The notes: generated from the letters alone by a model not told the origin. DNA of 64,000 bases from CAMTWZ01 sp041749075 (GCA_041749075.1 JBGTBY010000030.1:1-64000); one strand, 5' to 3'. Shown: positions 34,877-45,122, numbered from the stretch's first letter. Translations and numbers: made by a program.

Positions 34877-35937
34877 AGAAAAAAATCACCTTCGATCGGA
34901 TTTTCAGATGGACCATGCTCATCGTGGTCTTGTTGGGGTTGTTGTATTTGGTGCAACGATTTGCCGGACTGGTCACTTTTTTCATGATATCGCTGATCTT
35001 CGCCTACATTCTCAGTCCGTTGGTGAATCGGCTTGAAGCACGTGGAATGTCGCGATTATGGAGCGTGGGTTTGGTCGTGGCTATCCTCATTGGTGGGCTC
35101 ACATGGATGTTCACCACGTTTATCCCAATGATCGGAAGCCAGTTCATGGCATTTACGTCCACATTCAACTTGGATACGGTTCGGCTCATCGTTCGACAGT
35201 TGACAGATGCGTTCTTTCCATCCATGAATATCCTGAATGCGGATACCTTCGAAGCGTATCTCATCGATCTGGTGGACGATTATTTTCTTCTAGGTAGTTT
35301 TGCCGACATGATAACGAGTGTGGTCGGAATCTTCACGAATGTGTTCACGGCTCTTCTGATCATTCCTGTGGCCACATTTTTCTTGTTAAAAGATGGGTTT
35401 CTGATGCGCCGCCGACTTTTGAAAGTGGTACCCAACGCTTACTTCGAAACCACGTTGGTCATCATCGACAAGATCGAATCCCGCTTGATTCTTTATTTCA
35501 GCAGCGTGTTGCTTCAATCCAGCATCGTTGGATTGTTGTCTTATATCTTTTTGAGTATTGTCGGCCTAGAAAGTGCCTTGCTCGTGGCTGTTGCTATCGG
35601 ATTGGCCAATTCGATACCGTATTTCGGTCCGATCATCGGTTATTTGCTATCCATGGTGATGTCGATTTATGAAGTGGGCAATGTGTCTTTGGTACCATCG
35701 ACGTTGTTCGCCATCCTCCTGGTACAAATGATCGATAACACGGTCCTTCAGCCACTCATCTTTTCCAAATCTGCCGATCTTCATCCTGTTTATATCCTAT
35801 TTGTGGTTCTGATCGGGGCGGAAGTCGGAGGTGTGATCGGGATGTTGCTCGCGATTCCGGTTGTCACTGTCATCCGCATCACAGTGACAGAAATCAGATG
35901 GAGCTTTCAACAGTATCATGTCTTCAAACTTGAATAG
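34873..35937 (+). CDS. AI-2E family transporter (PerM-like permease)
   Basis: A 354-residue inner-membrane protein with about eight hydrophobic segments. It has the family layout: two N-terminal helices, a large loop (about 85-150), and the conserved C-terminal block GLANSIPYFGPIIGYL, VQMIDNTVLQPLIFSKS and GGVIGMLLAIPVVTVIRI. Family members include autoinducer-2 exporters and Na+/H+ antiporters; the substrate here is unknown. It overlaps recX by 4 bases and the LD-carboxypeptidase gene by 20. Confidence 0.9.
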   Translation: MKKKITFDRIFRWTMLIVVLLGLLYLVQRFAGLVTFFMISLIFAYILSPLVNRLEARGMSRLWSVGLVVAILIGGLTWMFTTFIPMIGSQFMAFTSTFNLDTVRLIVRQLTDAFFPSMNILNADTFEAYLIDLVDDYFLLGSFADMITSVVGIFTNVFTALLIIPVATFFLLKDGFLMRRRLLKVVPNAYFETTLVIIDKIESRLILYFSSVLLQSSIVGLLSYIFLSIVGLESALLVAVAIGLANSIPYFGPIIGYLLSMVMSIYEVGNVSLVPSTLFAILLVQMIDNTVLQPLIFSKSADLHPVYILFVVLIGAEVGGVIGMLLAIPVVTVIRITVTEIRWSFQQYHVFKLE

Positions 35938-36856
35938 AATCCTTCCCAACCGCCTCCCTAAAGGTGGCACGATTGGTATCACAGCACCATCATCCACTCC
36001 CGATCCGGAGAAACTGAACAAGGGTGTCCGGTATTTGGAATCGCTCGGATATCGGGTGATCGTCGGAACCACCTGCCATAGCACACAACATTATTTGGCC
36101 GGTAGTGATGAATTGAGAGCCAATGAGCTGATGCAGTTCTTTTCGGATCCCAAGGTGGATGCCATCTTCTGCGCACGTGGGGGATACGGATCGATGCACA
36201 CCCTCGCGTCGCTCGATTTCGACCTCATCGCTCAACATCGAAAATTATTCGTCGGGTTCAGCGACATCACCGCACTGCAGTGGTCGTTCTGGAAGCATGC
36301 GGGTCTCGTCACCATTTCCGCGGGAATGCCGGCTACCGATATGGCGCATGACGTCCTCGATCCCCAGTTCGAATCGTTGTTCTGGAGCCTCATCGAATCC
36401 GGCAACCTTGCCCTGCCACTCCCCCACTCGCAAGAACACTTCCAGACCATCCACGGATTCTCCCTTCCCGGAACAGCTAGCGTGGCGTCCAAACTATTCG
36501 GAACCCCGCATATGCCGGACCTGAACGGGTCCATTCTCATCCTTGAAGATGTGGATGAACCTCGTCACAAAGTGGAAGGCTACTTGCGTCAATTTCAGAT
36601 GGCGGGCGCGTTCCGCGACGCCAATGCGGTGATCCTCGGCGATTTCACGCCATCCAAAACCGAATCCTATCCGTTGGTTCCTGATCTGAACACCGTTTTC
36701 GATCGTGTGACGGCCGATAGCCGCGGTCCCGTGATCCGCGATGTGGCGTACGGCCACATCCGTCCGAAAATCTGTGTTCCCGTGGGAGCTGCCATAACCG
36801 TATCTTTGGGTCCGGTATCGCAACTCTCCACTACGGGTTCCATTTTTTCCTCTTGA
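35918..36856 (+). CDS. LD-carboxypeptidase (peptidase family S66)
   Basis: A 312-residue serine peptidase of the S66 family. Members cut the L,D bond in peptidoglycan tetrapeptides during recycling (LdcA) or hydrolyse microcin C-type compounds (MccF). The catalytic Ser92 lies in ARGGYGSMHTL; the Glu in ILEDVDEPRHKVEGYLRQ and the His in AYGHIRPKICVPVGA complete the triad. There is no signal peptide, so it is cytoplasmic, as expected for recycling. Overlaps on both sides place it in the recA-purH run. Confidence 0.93.
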   Translation: MSSNLNRILPNRLPKGGTIGITAPSSTPDPEKLNKGVRYLESLGYRVIVGTTCHSTQHYLAGSDELRANELMQFFSDPKVDAIFCARGGYGSMHTLASLDFDLIAQHRKLFVGFSDITALQWSFWKHAGLVTISAGMPATDMAHDVLDPQFESLFWSLIESGNLALPLPHSQEHFQTIHGFSLPGTASVASKLFGTPHMPDLNGSILILEDVDEPRHKVEGYLRQFQMAGAFRDANAVILGDFTPSKTESYPLVPDLNTVFDRVTADSRGPVIRDVAYGHIRPKICVPVGAAITVSLGPVSQLSTTGSIFSS

Positions 36857-37401
36857 TTCCACGAATCGCTGTTTTCGCATCCGGATCGGGCTCCAATTTC
36901 CAAGCCATCCTCGACGCCATCGCGTCGGGTCGACTTCAAGCCTCTGTCTGTGCCCTGATCGCTTCCAAACAAGGTATCGGTGCGATCCAAAAAGCCGAAG
37001 CGAATCACATCCCCGTTTTCATCAATGATGCGGATCGGGCCTTGGAATCCACTCACCCGGATCTACTTGTGTTGGCTGGATATCTCAAACCGATTCCATC
37101 CCACATCATCGATCGATTTCCGGACCAGATTTTGAACATCCATCCCGCATTGCTCCCCAAGTTCGGTGGCAAAGGCATGTATGGACGACATGTGCACGAG
37201 GCGGTGATCGCCGCGGGGGAATCGGAATCGGGTTGCACAGTACATGTTGTGACCGAACATTACGACGAAGGTCCGATTCTGGCACAAGCACGGGTCCCGG
37301 TATTGAAAGACGACACCATTGACACGCTCGCAACGCGTGTGTTGGCGCAAGAACATCACTTATTCCCACTCATCATTCAACAGGTTCTCCATGGCGGCTG
37401 A
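36853..37401 (+). CDS. purN: Phosphoribosylglycinamide formyltransferase
   Basis: A 182-residue transformylase that uses 10-formyl-THF to formylate GAR in purine synthesis. Motifs are FASGSGSNFQAILDAI, ILNIHPALLPKFGGKGMYG (Asn and His of the active site), and EHYDEGPI with the catalytic Asp. The start is TTG, overlapping the previous stop by 4 bases. It overlaps purH by 11 bases, so two purine steps are coupled. Confidence 0.96.
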   Translation: MIPRIAVFASGSGSNFQAILDAIASGRLQASVCALIASKQGIGAIQKAEANHIPVFINDADRALESTHPDLLVLAGYLKPIPSHIIDRFPDQILNIHPALLPKFGGKGMYGRHVHEAVIAAGESESGCTVHVVTEHYDEGPILAQARVPVLKDDTIDTLATRVLAQEHHLFPLIIQQVLHGG

Positions 37402-38965
37402 CGCTCACATCCATCCTCTTCACACATCTCCTCTCGTGGTTCGTCGGGCACTGCTATCGGTGTCCGACAAAACCGGACTGCTAGCACTTGCCGAATTCTT
37501 GCATTCGCAAGGGGTGGAATTGGTGTCGACTGGTGGAACGAAGAAAACATTGGAGTCTGCGAATATTCCAGTTAAGGATGTGGCAGACATCACAGGATTT
37601 CCAGAAGTGATGGATGGCCGGGTGAAGACCTTGCATCCAGGTGTTCATGCCGGATTGTTGGCTAGGACGTCTTATGCCCCCGATGTGGAAACACTCAAGC
37701 AACTCAACATCCTGCCGTTTGAATTGGTTGTGGTGAATTTGTATCCGTTTGGTGATACGGTGGCTAAGCCCGACACCACACCCGAAAAAGCATTGGAATT
37801 CATTGATATCGGTGGACCGACCATGGTTCGTGCTTCGGCCAAGAATTTCCCGCATGTATGCATCCTCACGAATCCGAATCAATACGATGCCTTCATGTCG
37901 GAAATGGCTTCGGGTGCGATCTCCTTCCTAACGCGTCGTGCGTTGGCTGCGAAAGCGTTCGAACACACATCCGCCTACGACACAGCTATTTCTCACTATT
38001 TCAGCACATGGATGGACCAAACGATGCCATCGCAATTCGGCTTGACGTTGCCTTTAGTAGAAGAAGTCCGATATGGGGAAAATCCACAGCAAAAAGCCGC
38101 GGTTTATGGTGATCCAGGTCGTTATTTCACGTGTTTCCATGGCAAGCAGCTCAGTTATAACAATTACTTGGATCTGGCTGCGGCAATCGATATCGCATCG
38201 GATTTCAGGTATGCGGATCCGACCTGTGTGATCATCAAGCATACGAATCCGAGTGGCGTGGCAACGGCTCGAACGCTGACGGAGGCGTATAAGCTGGCTT
38301 TCGCCACGGACACCATATCTCCATTCGGAGGCATCATCGCGGTGAACACCGAATTGGATTTGGAGGCAGCCAGAGCGATGGATGGGATTTTTACTGAAAT
38401 TATCATCGCACCGTCATTTTCTCCTGAAGCGGAAGCTTTGCTGACCAAAAAATCACAACGACGTTTGATCCGCTTGAACGAATGGCCCGAATCGAGTTCC
38501 GTACTTCAGGTTCGATCCATCCTCGGCGGCTTGTTGGTGCAACAACAGGATTCTGTGACCATCACGGAAGCGGATTTGAAGGTGGTGACGAAACGACAAC
38601 CATCCGAACAGGAAATCCAAGATCTCTTGTTTGCTTGGAAGATCGCGAAGCATGCGAAATCGAATTGCATCGTGTTCGCGAAAGAAGGTCGCACATTGGG
38701 GATCGGTGTTGGTCAAACCAGCCGTGTGGACAGCAGCGAATTGGCCGTGTTGAAAGCCGCGAAGTTCGGAATCAGTTTGCAAGGCGCGGCGGTGGCATCG
38801 GAAGCGTTCTTCCCATTCCCGGATGGCGTGGAAGCAGCGGCCGCCGCCGGATGCACGAGTGTGATTCAGCCCGGAGGCAGTGTGAGGGATGAGGATGTGA
38901 TCGCTACGGCCGACCGACTCGGACTGGCGATGGTCTTCACAGGAATTCGCCATTTCAAGCATTAA
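37391..38965 (+). CDS. purH: Bifunctional AICAR transformylase/IMP cyclohydrolase
   Basis: A 524-residue enzyme for the last two steps of IMP synthesis. The N-terminal cyclohydrolase domain has GLLALAEFLHSQGVELVSTG, VKTLHPGVHAGLLA and NLYPFGDTV. The C-terminal transformylase domain has YGENPQQKAAVYG, the Lys-His pair in IIKHTNPSGVA, and the end VIATADRLGLAMVFTGIRHFKH. ATG at 37391 is chosen because the longer frame lies inside purN. A 73-base gap separates it from mreB. Confidence 0.97.
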   Translation: MAADAHIHPLHTSPLVVRRALLSVSDKTGLLALAEFLHSQGVELVSTGGTKKTLESANIPVKDVADITGFPEVMDGRVKTLHPGVHAGLLARTSYAPDVETLKQLNILPFELVVVNLYPFGDTVAKPDTTPEKALEFIDIGGPTMVRASAKNFPHVCILTNPNQYDAFMSEMASGAISFLTRRALAAKAFEHTSAYDTAISHYFSTWMDQTMPSQFGLTLPLVEEVRYGENPQQKAAVYGDPGRYFTCFHGKQLSYNNYLDLAAAIDIASDFRYADPTCVIIKHTNPSGVATARTLTEAYKLAFATDTISPFGGIIAVNTELDLEAARAMDGIFTEIIIAPSFSPEAEALLTKKSQRRLIRLNEWPESSSVLQVRSILGGLLVQQQDSVTITEADLKVVTKRQPSEQEIQDLLFAWKIAKHAKSNCIVFAKEGRTLGIGVGQTSRVDSSELAVLKAAKFGISLQGAAVASEAFFPFPDGVEAAAAAGCTSVIQPGGSVRDEDVIATADRLGLAMVFTGIRHFKH

Positions 38966-39038
38966 GATTATATTCGTATTCGCATGGAAAGCCGTGAAAT
39001 GGTAACTTCCGCTCAACTTTTTAACTCTCCCGCATCCA

Positions 39039-40094
39039 ATGGTTGAAGCTCCAGACGTACACACAAAGCGCAAATCATCACCAAGTGGCATTTTTGATTG
39101 GATCTACTCCGATATTGCGATCGATCTGGGCACTGCCAATACGCTGATCTACCGAAAAGGACAAGGAATTGTCCTGAATGAACCCTCCATCGTTGCGCTG
39201 AATTCGCAGAATATGGCCGTGGCGGTTGGTCATGAAGCGCGGCTCATGCACGAGAAAACGCACAAGGACATTCGCACGGTTCGTCCGTTGCGGGATGGTG
39301 TGATCGCGGATTTCGAAGTCGCGGAATTGATGATCCGCGGAATGATCAAGAAAGTGAAAATGAAATGGTACACCACCACAAGGAAAATGGTGGTCTGCGT
39401 GCCGAGCGGCATCACGGAAGTGGAGAAGCGCGCCGTACGTGATAGCGCTGAGCACGCGGGTGCCAAAGAAGTGTATCTGGTGGATGAGCCTATGGCCGCT
39501 GCCATTGGGATTGGGTTGGACGTTCATGAGCCTGTGGGCAACATGATCGTGGATATCGGTGGTGGTACCACGGAAATCGCCGTCATCGCTCTTTCCGGTA
39601 TTGTGTATTCCCAGTCCGTCCGTTTGGGCGGCGATGAATTGAATGATGACATCATTAACTACTTCCGTCGCAATCATAACTTGTTGATTGGTGAGCGCAC
39701 CGCCGAGCAAGTGAAATGCATGATCGGATCGGCCGCGCCTCTGGACGAAGAAATCGAGATCACCACGAAAGGTCGTGATTTGGTGAATGGCGTACCGCGT
39801 ATCCGTACCGTTTCGAGCGTGGAAGTACGTGAAGCCATTTCCGAGTCGGTGAACACCATCATCGAATCCATCACCAAATCGTTGGAACAGACGCCTCCTG
39901 AATTGTCGGCAGACATCCTCGACAGAGGTATCATGCTGACTGGTGGCGGAGCCTTGCTCAAAAATCTCGATAAATTGATCATGGACACCACCGATCTTCC
40001 GGTGCACATCGCTGAAGATCCGTTGACAGCCGTTGTGCGTGGAACCGGCGCCATCCTCGAAAACATCGACTATTATCGTGCTGTGATTAGCTGA
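39039..40094 (+). CDS. mreB: Rod shape-determining protein MreB
   Basis: A 351-residue bacterial actin that guides the lateral wall synthesis complex. Nucleotide-binding signatures are IAIDLGTANTLIY (phosphate 1), GNMIVDIGGGTTEIAVIAL (phosphate 2) and MLTGGGALLKNLDKLI (adenosine). It starts the five-gene rod operon; its stop overlaps the mreC start by one base. The order purH-mreB-mreC-mreD-mrdA-rodA is common in Bacteroidota. Confidence 0.98.
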   Translation: MVEAPDVHTKRKSSPSGIFDWIYSDIAIDLGTANTLIYRKGQGIVLNEPSIVALNSQNMAVAVGHEARLMHEKTHKDIRTVRPLRDGVIADFEVAELMIRGMIKKVKMKWYTTTRKMVVCVPSGITEVEKRAVRDSAEHAGAKEVYLVDEPMAAAIGIGLDVHEPVGNMIVDIGGGTTEIAVIALSGIVYSQSVRLGGDELNDDIINYFRRNHNLLIGERTAEQVKCMIGSAAPLDEEIEITTKGRDLVNGVPRIRTVSSVEVREAISESVNTIIESITKSLEQTPPELSADILDRGIMLTGGGALLKNLDKLIMDTTDLPVHIAEDPLTAVVRGTGAILENIDYYRAVIS

Positions 40095-40936
40095 TGAGGC
40101 TGTTTGCCAACATCGGGGATGCCCGCGATCATATTTTGACGGCATTTCTGCTGCTGGTATCCATCGGCCTGATGGTGGCTCGCAACGACGGTGGACTCCA
40201 AAACCTACGTGTGAGCTCCATTGTGGCGATCAGCTACATGGAGCAGCCATTATCTCAAATACGGATTTATCGCCAGGCCTTGCTTACCAACCGGGACCTG
40301 CGTCATGAAAATATCCTGTTACAAGACGAAATCAGCCGATTGCGCTCTGCCGATGAAGAACTGCTTGAATTACGGGCGATGTTGGGAATCCGTGAAAACC
40401 CTTCGTTCGATCATCCTCTGATCCCGACCAGTATCGTCGGCAAGAATCTGACGGGTCTAAACAACTCCCTCACAATCGATTCCGGATCGTTGGATAGTGT
40501 GACAGCCGGAATGGCGGTGATCAATAGCAAAGGTTTGGTGGGTCGGGTAATCCTCACATCCCCCGAATTCGCACAAGTGATGCCTTTGAGCAATTCTTTG
40601 TTCCGGGTATCGGCGATGGTTCAAGGATCCAGGAGCTATGGCATCGTGAGTTGGGAAGGTGATCGTATGGATGAACTTGTACTGAATTATGTGCCTCGTA
40701 CGGCGGACATCCAAGCAGGCATGATCGTGGAAACTTCCGGCTACAGCAATCATCTGCCCGCGCACATCCCGATCGGTGAAGTGACCCGCATCGTGCCGGA
40801 GCCCGGACGTGAAACGCAACGGATCTACCTTCGTCCTTTTGTCGATCTGTCGACCGTTGCCGAAGGCTTTGTGGTTCGGTATGTGCCAACATTCGAAATC
40901 GATTCCCTCATGACCCGATACGAAACCCTGTTCTGA
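40094..40936 (+). CDS. mreC: Rod shape-determining protein MreC
   Basis: A 280-residue bitopic inner-membrane protein with one N-terminal transmembrane helix (about 15-31), a coiled coil (about 60-95), and the periplasmic beta domain with SIVGKNLTGLNNSLTIDSG and GMAVINSKGLVGRVI. MreC links the MreB filament and PBP2-RodA and activates PBP2. It ends one base before mreD. Confidence 0.95.
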   Translation: MRLFANIGDARDHILTAFLLLVSIGLMVARNDGGLQNLRVSSIVAISYMEQPLSQIRIYRQALLTNRDLRHENILLQDEISRLRSADEELLELRAMLGIRENPSFDHPLIPTSIVGKNLTGLNNSLTIDSGSLDSVTAGMAVINSKGLVGRVILTSPEFAQVMPLSNSLFRVSAMVQGSRSYGIVSWEGDRMDELVLNYVPRTADIQAGMIVETSGYSNHLPAHIPIGEVTRIVPEPGRETQRIYLRPFVDLSTVAEGFVVRYVPTFEIDSLMTRYETLF

Positions 40937-40937
40937 C

Positions 40938-41408
40938 ATGATCTTGATCCGCGACTTTCTGATCGGAATCCTCATCGTGGTCTTGCAGATCACGGTATTC
41001 CGTCATTTGCGGATTTTGGGCATCGAACCAGACATCACGATCATCCTGCTGTTCATGTGGATGGTGCGATACGACCGTACGCGGATGCTTCTCATCGCTT
41101 TCAGTATCGGATTCTTCCAAGACATGCTATTGGATTGGTGGGGATTGAACATGTTCGCCAAAACCCTCACGGTCATGCTCATGCATCCTTATGTGCCAAA
41201 AAAAGACGACAGCACGCTGGGCATATACCCCTTCACACTTTACTTGACGCTTACGGTCTTTCTTCATCAGGTTTTCCTATTGATCATGACCTTGTTCTCG
41301 GATTCCTTCGCTCTTGGCAGTTCTAAGACACTATTTCTGATCGGAAACACACTCTTCACCTCCGGTTTGGGAATGGTCGCCTACATCCTCAGCGGACGAA
41401 GGATCTGA
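40938..41408 (+). CDS. mreD: Rod shape-determining protein MreD-like membrane protein
   Basis: A 156-residue inner-membrane protein with about five hydrophobic helices, low in conserved motifs as is usual for MreD. IEPDITIILLFMWMVRYDRTR and GFFQDMLLDWWGLNMFAKT match the expected second and third segments, the latter with the FxxDxxxxxxxG-type pattern. Position between mreC and mrdA makes the call firm. Confidence 0.9.
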   Translation: MILIRDFLIGILIVVLQITVFRHLRILGIEPDITIILLFMWMVRYDRTRMLLIAFSIGFFQDMLLDWWGLNMFAKTLTVMLMHPYVPKKDDSTLGIYPFTLYLTLTVFLHQVFLLIMTLFSDSFALGSSKTLFLIGNTLFTSGLGMVAYILSGRRI

Positions 41409-41409
41409 T

Positions 41410-43248
41410 ATGGCCACATCCCACCAGCAGACCCAACATCTGAAAACCTCGATCCGCATCCTGCAGATCGTTGTGGCCACGATGATGGTGGGATTGTTAT
41501 TTCGGGCCATTCAACTACAGGTGTTGGATTACGATGAATATGTACCGGTAAGCCAGCAGAACAGCCTCCGGCAAGAGCCAATCACTGCCGCACGTGGCAC
41601 CATCATGGACCGGAATCTGACCGTGATCGTGGAAAACACACCTGTCTATTCATTGTATGTGACCCCATCCGATTTCAAGCCGGAAAACGCCGAGTTGTTG
41701 GCCGGATTATTGGATGTGACCGTAGAAGAAGTCAGAACCCGTTTAGCAAAAGCAAGGGCGTACAGTTGGCATCGGCCGTCAAGATTGTTTGATGAAGTCG
41801 AGTTCGAAGATTTTTCCCGTGTCGAAGAAAACATCTGGCAACTACCCGGACTATCGCATCAAATCGAAAGCAAACGCTTCTACCCTTCCGGCGTGAATGG
41901 ATCGCATGTGTTAGGATATCTGAGTGAAGTGACCGAGCGAGAATACCGATCTGATGCCGGTTATCGATTGGGCGACAAAGCTGGGCGTAGCGGCGTCGAA
42001 TTCACATATGAGCGCTATTTGCGAGGCAAAACCGGCCAGGAGTACAAAATCGTGAATGCCTATGGCCAGGGCATTGGTCCGTTTGAAAACGGTGAACGGG
42101 ATGTGGAACCCATCAAAGGTCAAACCATTTTTACGTCGATCGATGCGCGCTTGCAATTATTGGCTGAAGAATTGATGAAAGGAAAATCCGGAAGCCTTGT
42201 TGCAATGGATCCTCGCTCAGGGGAAATTCTTGCTTTGGTCAGCGCACCGGATTTCGACATCACCCGCTTATCGGGCAAACTCGACAGACCTTACTGGCGG
42301 ACGCTGAATACCGATGGCCAGGGCCGTCCCCTCTTCAATCGTGCGGTCACCACGCGTCAACCACCCGGATCCACATTCAAACCGTTGATGGGACTCATCG
42401 GCTTGCGACTCGGTGTGGTCAGCGAAAATACCCGTGTGTTCTGCTCCGGAGGCTACTTCCTAGGTCGTCTTTATCGTTGCACCGAACGTCATGGAAGCCA
42501 AAATTTGGAAGATGCCATCAAGAACTCATGCAATACTTACTTTTATTCCATGATGCATCAGATCGTGCGGCAGCATGGACTCGAAGTCTGGCATGATATG
42601 GCCAAACAATTTGGTCTGGGCCGCCTCAATTACATCGACATCCCATCGGAAGACACCGGCATCCTTCCCGACTCCTTGTATTTCGATCGGGCATTCGGCG
42701 TGCGGAAGTGGGGGATCGGTGATATGATCAACTTAGGAATCGGTCAAGGTGCGATGGGCTTTTCACCACTTCAAATGGCCGGGGTGGCCTCCATCATCGC
42801 CAATGGCGGAAACTGGGTACAACCCCATGTGGTGAGGGCCATCGAGGATGCGAATGGAGTTCGAAGCGACATGGCGGCTCGCATCACGAAAATCGATTGG
42901 TTGAGGGATGAAGATCTTGCTATTGTGAAAAAAGGGATGCGTCGAGCCGTTCTCGAAGGAGCAGGTCGCTTTTATGTGAATATCCCGAGTGTGGAAATCG
43001 CTGGTAAAACCGGAACCGCGCAAAATCCACATGGATTCGATCATGGATGGTACATCGGCTTCGCACCATATGAATCGCCGACCATTGCCGTTGCTGTGAT
43101 CATTGAAAATGGCGGATTCGGGTCGATTTCCGCAGCACCGATCGCTTCCCTGCTGATCGAGCAGTACTTGACGGGTGGATTGAGTCGCCCTCATGTCAAA
43201 AACATGATGCTGAATTTCGTACCTCGTAGCAGTGAGGTTCGACGCTGA
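41410..43248 (+). CDS. mrdA: Penicillin-binding protein 2 (rod-specific transpeptidase)
   Basis: A 612-residue class B PBP with one N-terminal transmembrane helix (about 17-38), a dimerisation region (about 55-230), and the transpeptidase domain. The active-site motifs are STFK (Ser321), SCN (373-375) and KTGT (533-536). It cross-links new lateral wall peptidoglycan with RodA as polymerase. It lies one base from rodA. Confidence 0.97.
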   Translation: MATSHQQTQHLKTSIRILQIVVATMMVGLLFRAIQLQVLDYDEYVPVSQQNSLRQEPITAARGTIMDRNLTVIVENTPVYSLYVTPSDFKPENAELLAGLLDVTVEEVRTRLAKARAYSWHRPSRLFDEVEFEDFSRVEENIWQLPGLSHQIESKRFYPSGVNGSHVLGYLSEVTEREYRSDAGYRLGDKAGRSGVEFTYERYLRGKTGQEYKIVNAYGQGIGPFENGERDVEPIKGQTIFTSIDARLQLLAEELMKGKSGSLVAMDPRSGEILALVSAPDFDITRLSGKLDRPYWRTLNTDGQGRPLFNRAVTTRQPPGSTFKPLMGLIGLRLGVVSENTRVFCSGGYFLGRLYRCTERHGSQNLEDAIKNSCNTYFYSMMHQIVRQHGLEVWHDMAKQFGLGRLNYIDIPSEDTGILPDSLYFDRAFGVRKWGIGDMINLGIGQGAMGFSPLQMAGVASIIANGGNWVQPHVVRAIEDANGVRSDMAARITKIDWLRDEDLAIVKKGMRRAVLEGAGRFYVNIPSVEIAGKTGTAQNPHGFDHGWYIGFAPYESPTIAVAVIIENGGFGSISAAPIASLLIEQYLTGGLSRPHVKNMMLNFVPRSSEVRR

Positions 43249-43249
43249 T

Positions 43250-44509
43250 ATGACGTGGTATCGCAATTTGGATTGGGTCACGTTCATCTGCTGGGTCATC
43301 CTGACCAGCATCGGACTCATCGCGATATATAGCGCCACCCTTGGACCCGTTTCTGAATTCCTTCCGACCAACATCCAAGGGAACTTCGCAAAACAATCTG
43401 CTTTTGTCGGATTGGCTTTTTGCGCGATGGTCTTCATCCAATTCACCGCGCCGCGCACATTTGAACAGGTCTCTTATCTCGCTTATGCTTTTTTTCTTCT
43501 GCTGACCATTTCCACATTGTTCATCGGGGTGGAAGTGAATGGCGCGAAAAGTTGGTTGGAATTTGCCGGTGTGAGGATTCAGACATCCGAGCTGATGAAA
43601 GTGGCCACGGTGCTTGCCGTAGCGAACTTCCTCACCAGTCGAAGAGATATCACCGCTGTTCGAATCGGTACCGCCTTGATCGCCACGGGTCTGATCGTGG
43701 TTCCGGCCGGTCTCATCCTGTTGCAGAACGATACCGGTACAGCCTTGGTCTTCTTACCGCTCATTCCTGTGATGCTTTTTTTATCAGGATTGCCTCGCGG
43801 GGTTAGTTTGTTCATGATTTCTCCTGCCATTATCGGGTATGCCTCGCTCATCGATTGGTATTGGGGACTGATATTAACCGTCGTTCTGGCATTCATGATA
43901 TACATGATTCAGAAACAACCATGGTTGGCGGTGGCTTCCCTCATCGTTAGCATCATGGTGGTAATCGCCGTGAATGTGGCGTTGACGCAAGTATTACAAC
44001 CGCACCAAGTAAACCGGATTGAGGCCTTTTTGAATCCGCAAAGCGATCCGCAGGGAGCGGGATGGAACGTGATCCAAGCCACAACCGCCATCGGTAGTGG
44101 TGGATTGCTCGGAAAAGGATTCCTTCAAGGAACTCAGACCCAACTCCGGTTTCTTCCGGAACAATGGACCGATTTCATCTTCTGCGTGATCGGCGAAGAA
44201 TGGGGATTGCTCGGCACAGGAACCGTCATCCTCACACTTCTTATTCTATTGATGCGGTTCATGGGCAATGCGGTGGCGATCAAAAACCCGTTCACTCAAC
44301 TGATGTTTGTGGGGGCGGTCACCATTTTCTTCACACACATCTTGATCAATCTCAGCAGCACGATGGGACTCATGCCCATCATCGGCATTCCTTTGCCGTT
44401 TATCAGTTACGGCGGCTCCGCATTCTTGGCTAACACCATTCTATTGGCGATCTGCATGAACGCGTATTACTACCAGCGTGAATTGGTCGTGTTCGGAAAG
44501 GCGCGCTAA
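43250..44509 (+). CDS. rodA: Peptidoglycan glycosyltransferase RodA (SEDS family)
   Basis: A 419-residue SEDS polymerase with about ten transmembrane helices. Family blocks are GAKSWLEFAGVRIQTSELMK, LILLQNDTGTALVFLPL, QATTAIGSGGLLGKGFLQGT and the catalytic-loop region LPEQWTDFIFCVIGEEWG; the C-terminal PFISYGGSAFLANTILL is also typical. ATG at 43250 follows the mrdA stop by one base; a GTG 18 bases earlier is possible. It overlaps rnhB by 4 bases in convergent orientation. Confidence 0.97.
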   Translation: MTWYRNLDWVTFICWVILTSIGLIAIYSATLGPVSEFLPTNIQGNFAKQSAFVGLAFCAMVFIQFTAPRTFEQVSYLAYAFFLLLTISTLFIGVEVNGAKSWLEFAGVRIQTSELMKVATVLAVANFLTSRRDITAVRIGTALIATGLIVVPAGLILLQNDTGTALVFLPLIPVMLFLSGLPRGVSLFMISPAIIGYASLIDWYWGLILTVVLAFMIYMIQKQPWLAVASLIVSIMVVIAVNVALTQVLQPHQVNRIEAFLNPQSDPQGAGWNVIQATTAIGSGGLLGKGFLQGTQTQLRFLPEQWTDFIFCVIGEEWGLLGTGTVILTLLILLMRFMGNAVAIKNPFTQLMFVGAVTIFFTHILINLSSTMGLMPIIGIPLPFISYGGSAFLANTILLAICMNAYYYQRELVVFGKAR

Positions 44510-45102
44510 ACTGGCTTCCACTTGAACGACGCGCGGTGCAAGGATGTGGGTCCGTGCATTTGCAAGCCTCGCCGATGCTCTTTGGTCGGATATCCCACAT
44601 TGCGGTCCCAGCCATAATGTGGATGGGCCTCGTGAAGCTCACGCATCAAGGTATCGCGATATTGCTTGGCCAAAATGGATGCGGCGGCGATGGATGCCGA
44701 TAGCGCATCTCCCTTAATAATGCACTGATGGGGCACGATCGAGCTGGTGAAGCGGTTGCCATCGATGAGCAGGTAATCTGGTGCGGCGCCCGGGGCTTCG
44801 CTACAGGCGACCATCGCCGCGATCGAAGCCCACAGGATGTTCATCTGCTGGATCTGCTCCACAGACGATTCTTGAACCGTCCAGAAGAGCGCACATTGCT
44901 TGATGTCGGCTTCGATCCGAATTCGATCGCGCTCCGACAGCATCTTACTGTCGTGCAAATCGGAAGGGATGTCGTTCGGGTCGAGGATGACGCCAGCCGC
45001 TACAACCGGTCCGGCCAAGCAACCGCGTCCCACTTCATCCAAGCCCATGATCCGAGCATAGCCCTGATCCCACAAATTCTGTTCGTATTCGGTAGATGCC
45101 AT
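44506..45102 (-). CDS. rnhB: Ribonuclease HII
   Basis: A 198-residue RNase HII that nicks at ribonucleotides in DNA. The start of the fold has IMGLDEVGRGCLAGPVVAAG (catalytic Asp-Glu), LLIDGNRF gives the third acid, and DALSASIAAASILAKQYRD the fourth. The C-terminal NVGYPTKEHRRGLQMHGPTSLHR is typical. It is divergent from the amylase gene with about 20 bases between starts. Confidence 0.96.
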   Translation of the reverse strand: MASTEYEQNLWDQGYARIMGLDEVGRGCLAGPVVAAGVILDPNDIPSDLHDSKMLSERDRIRIEADIKQCALFWTVQESSVEQIQQMNILWASIAAMVACSEAPGAAPDYLLIDGNRFTSSIVPHQCIIKGDALSASIAAASILAKQYRDTLMRELHEAHPHYGWDRNVGYPTKEHRRGLQMHGPTSLHRASFKWKPV

Positions 45103-45122
45103 GGAATCGAATATATTCAGAC

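Noticed and set aside
39078..40145. 355-codon open frame antisense to mreB
   Set aside because: mreB is unmistakable on the other strand; the antisense product is His-rich and low-complexity, as expected from reverse reading of conserved codons.
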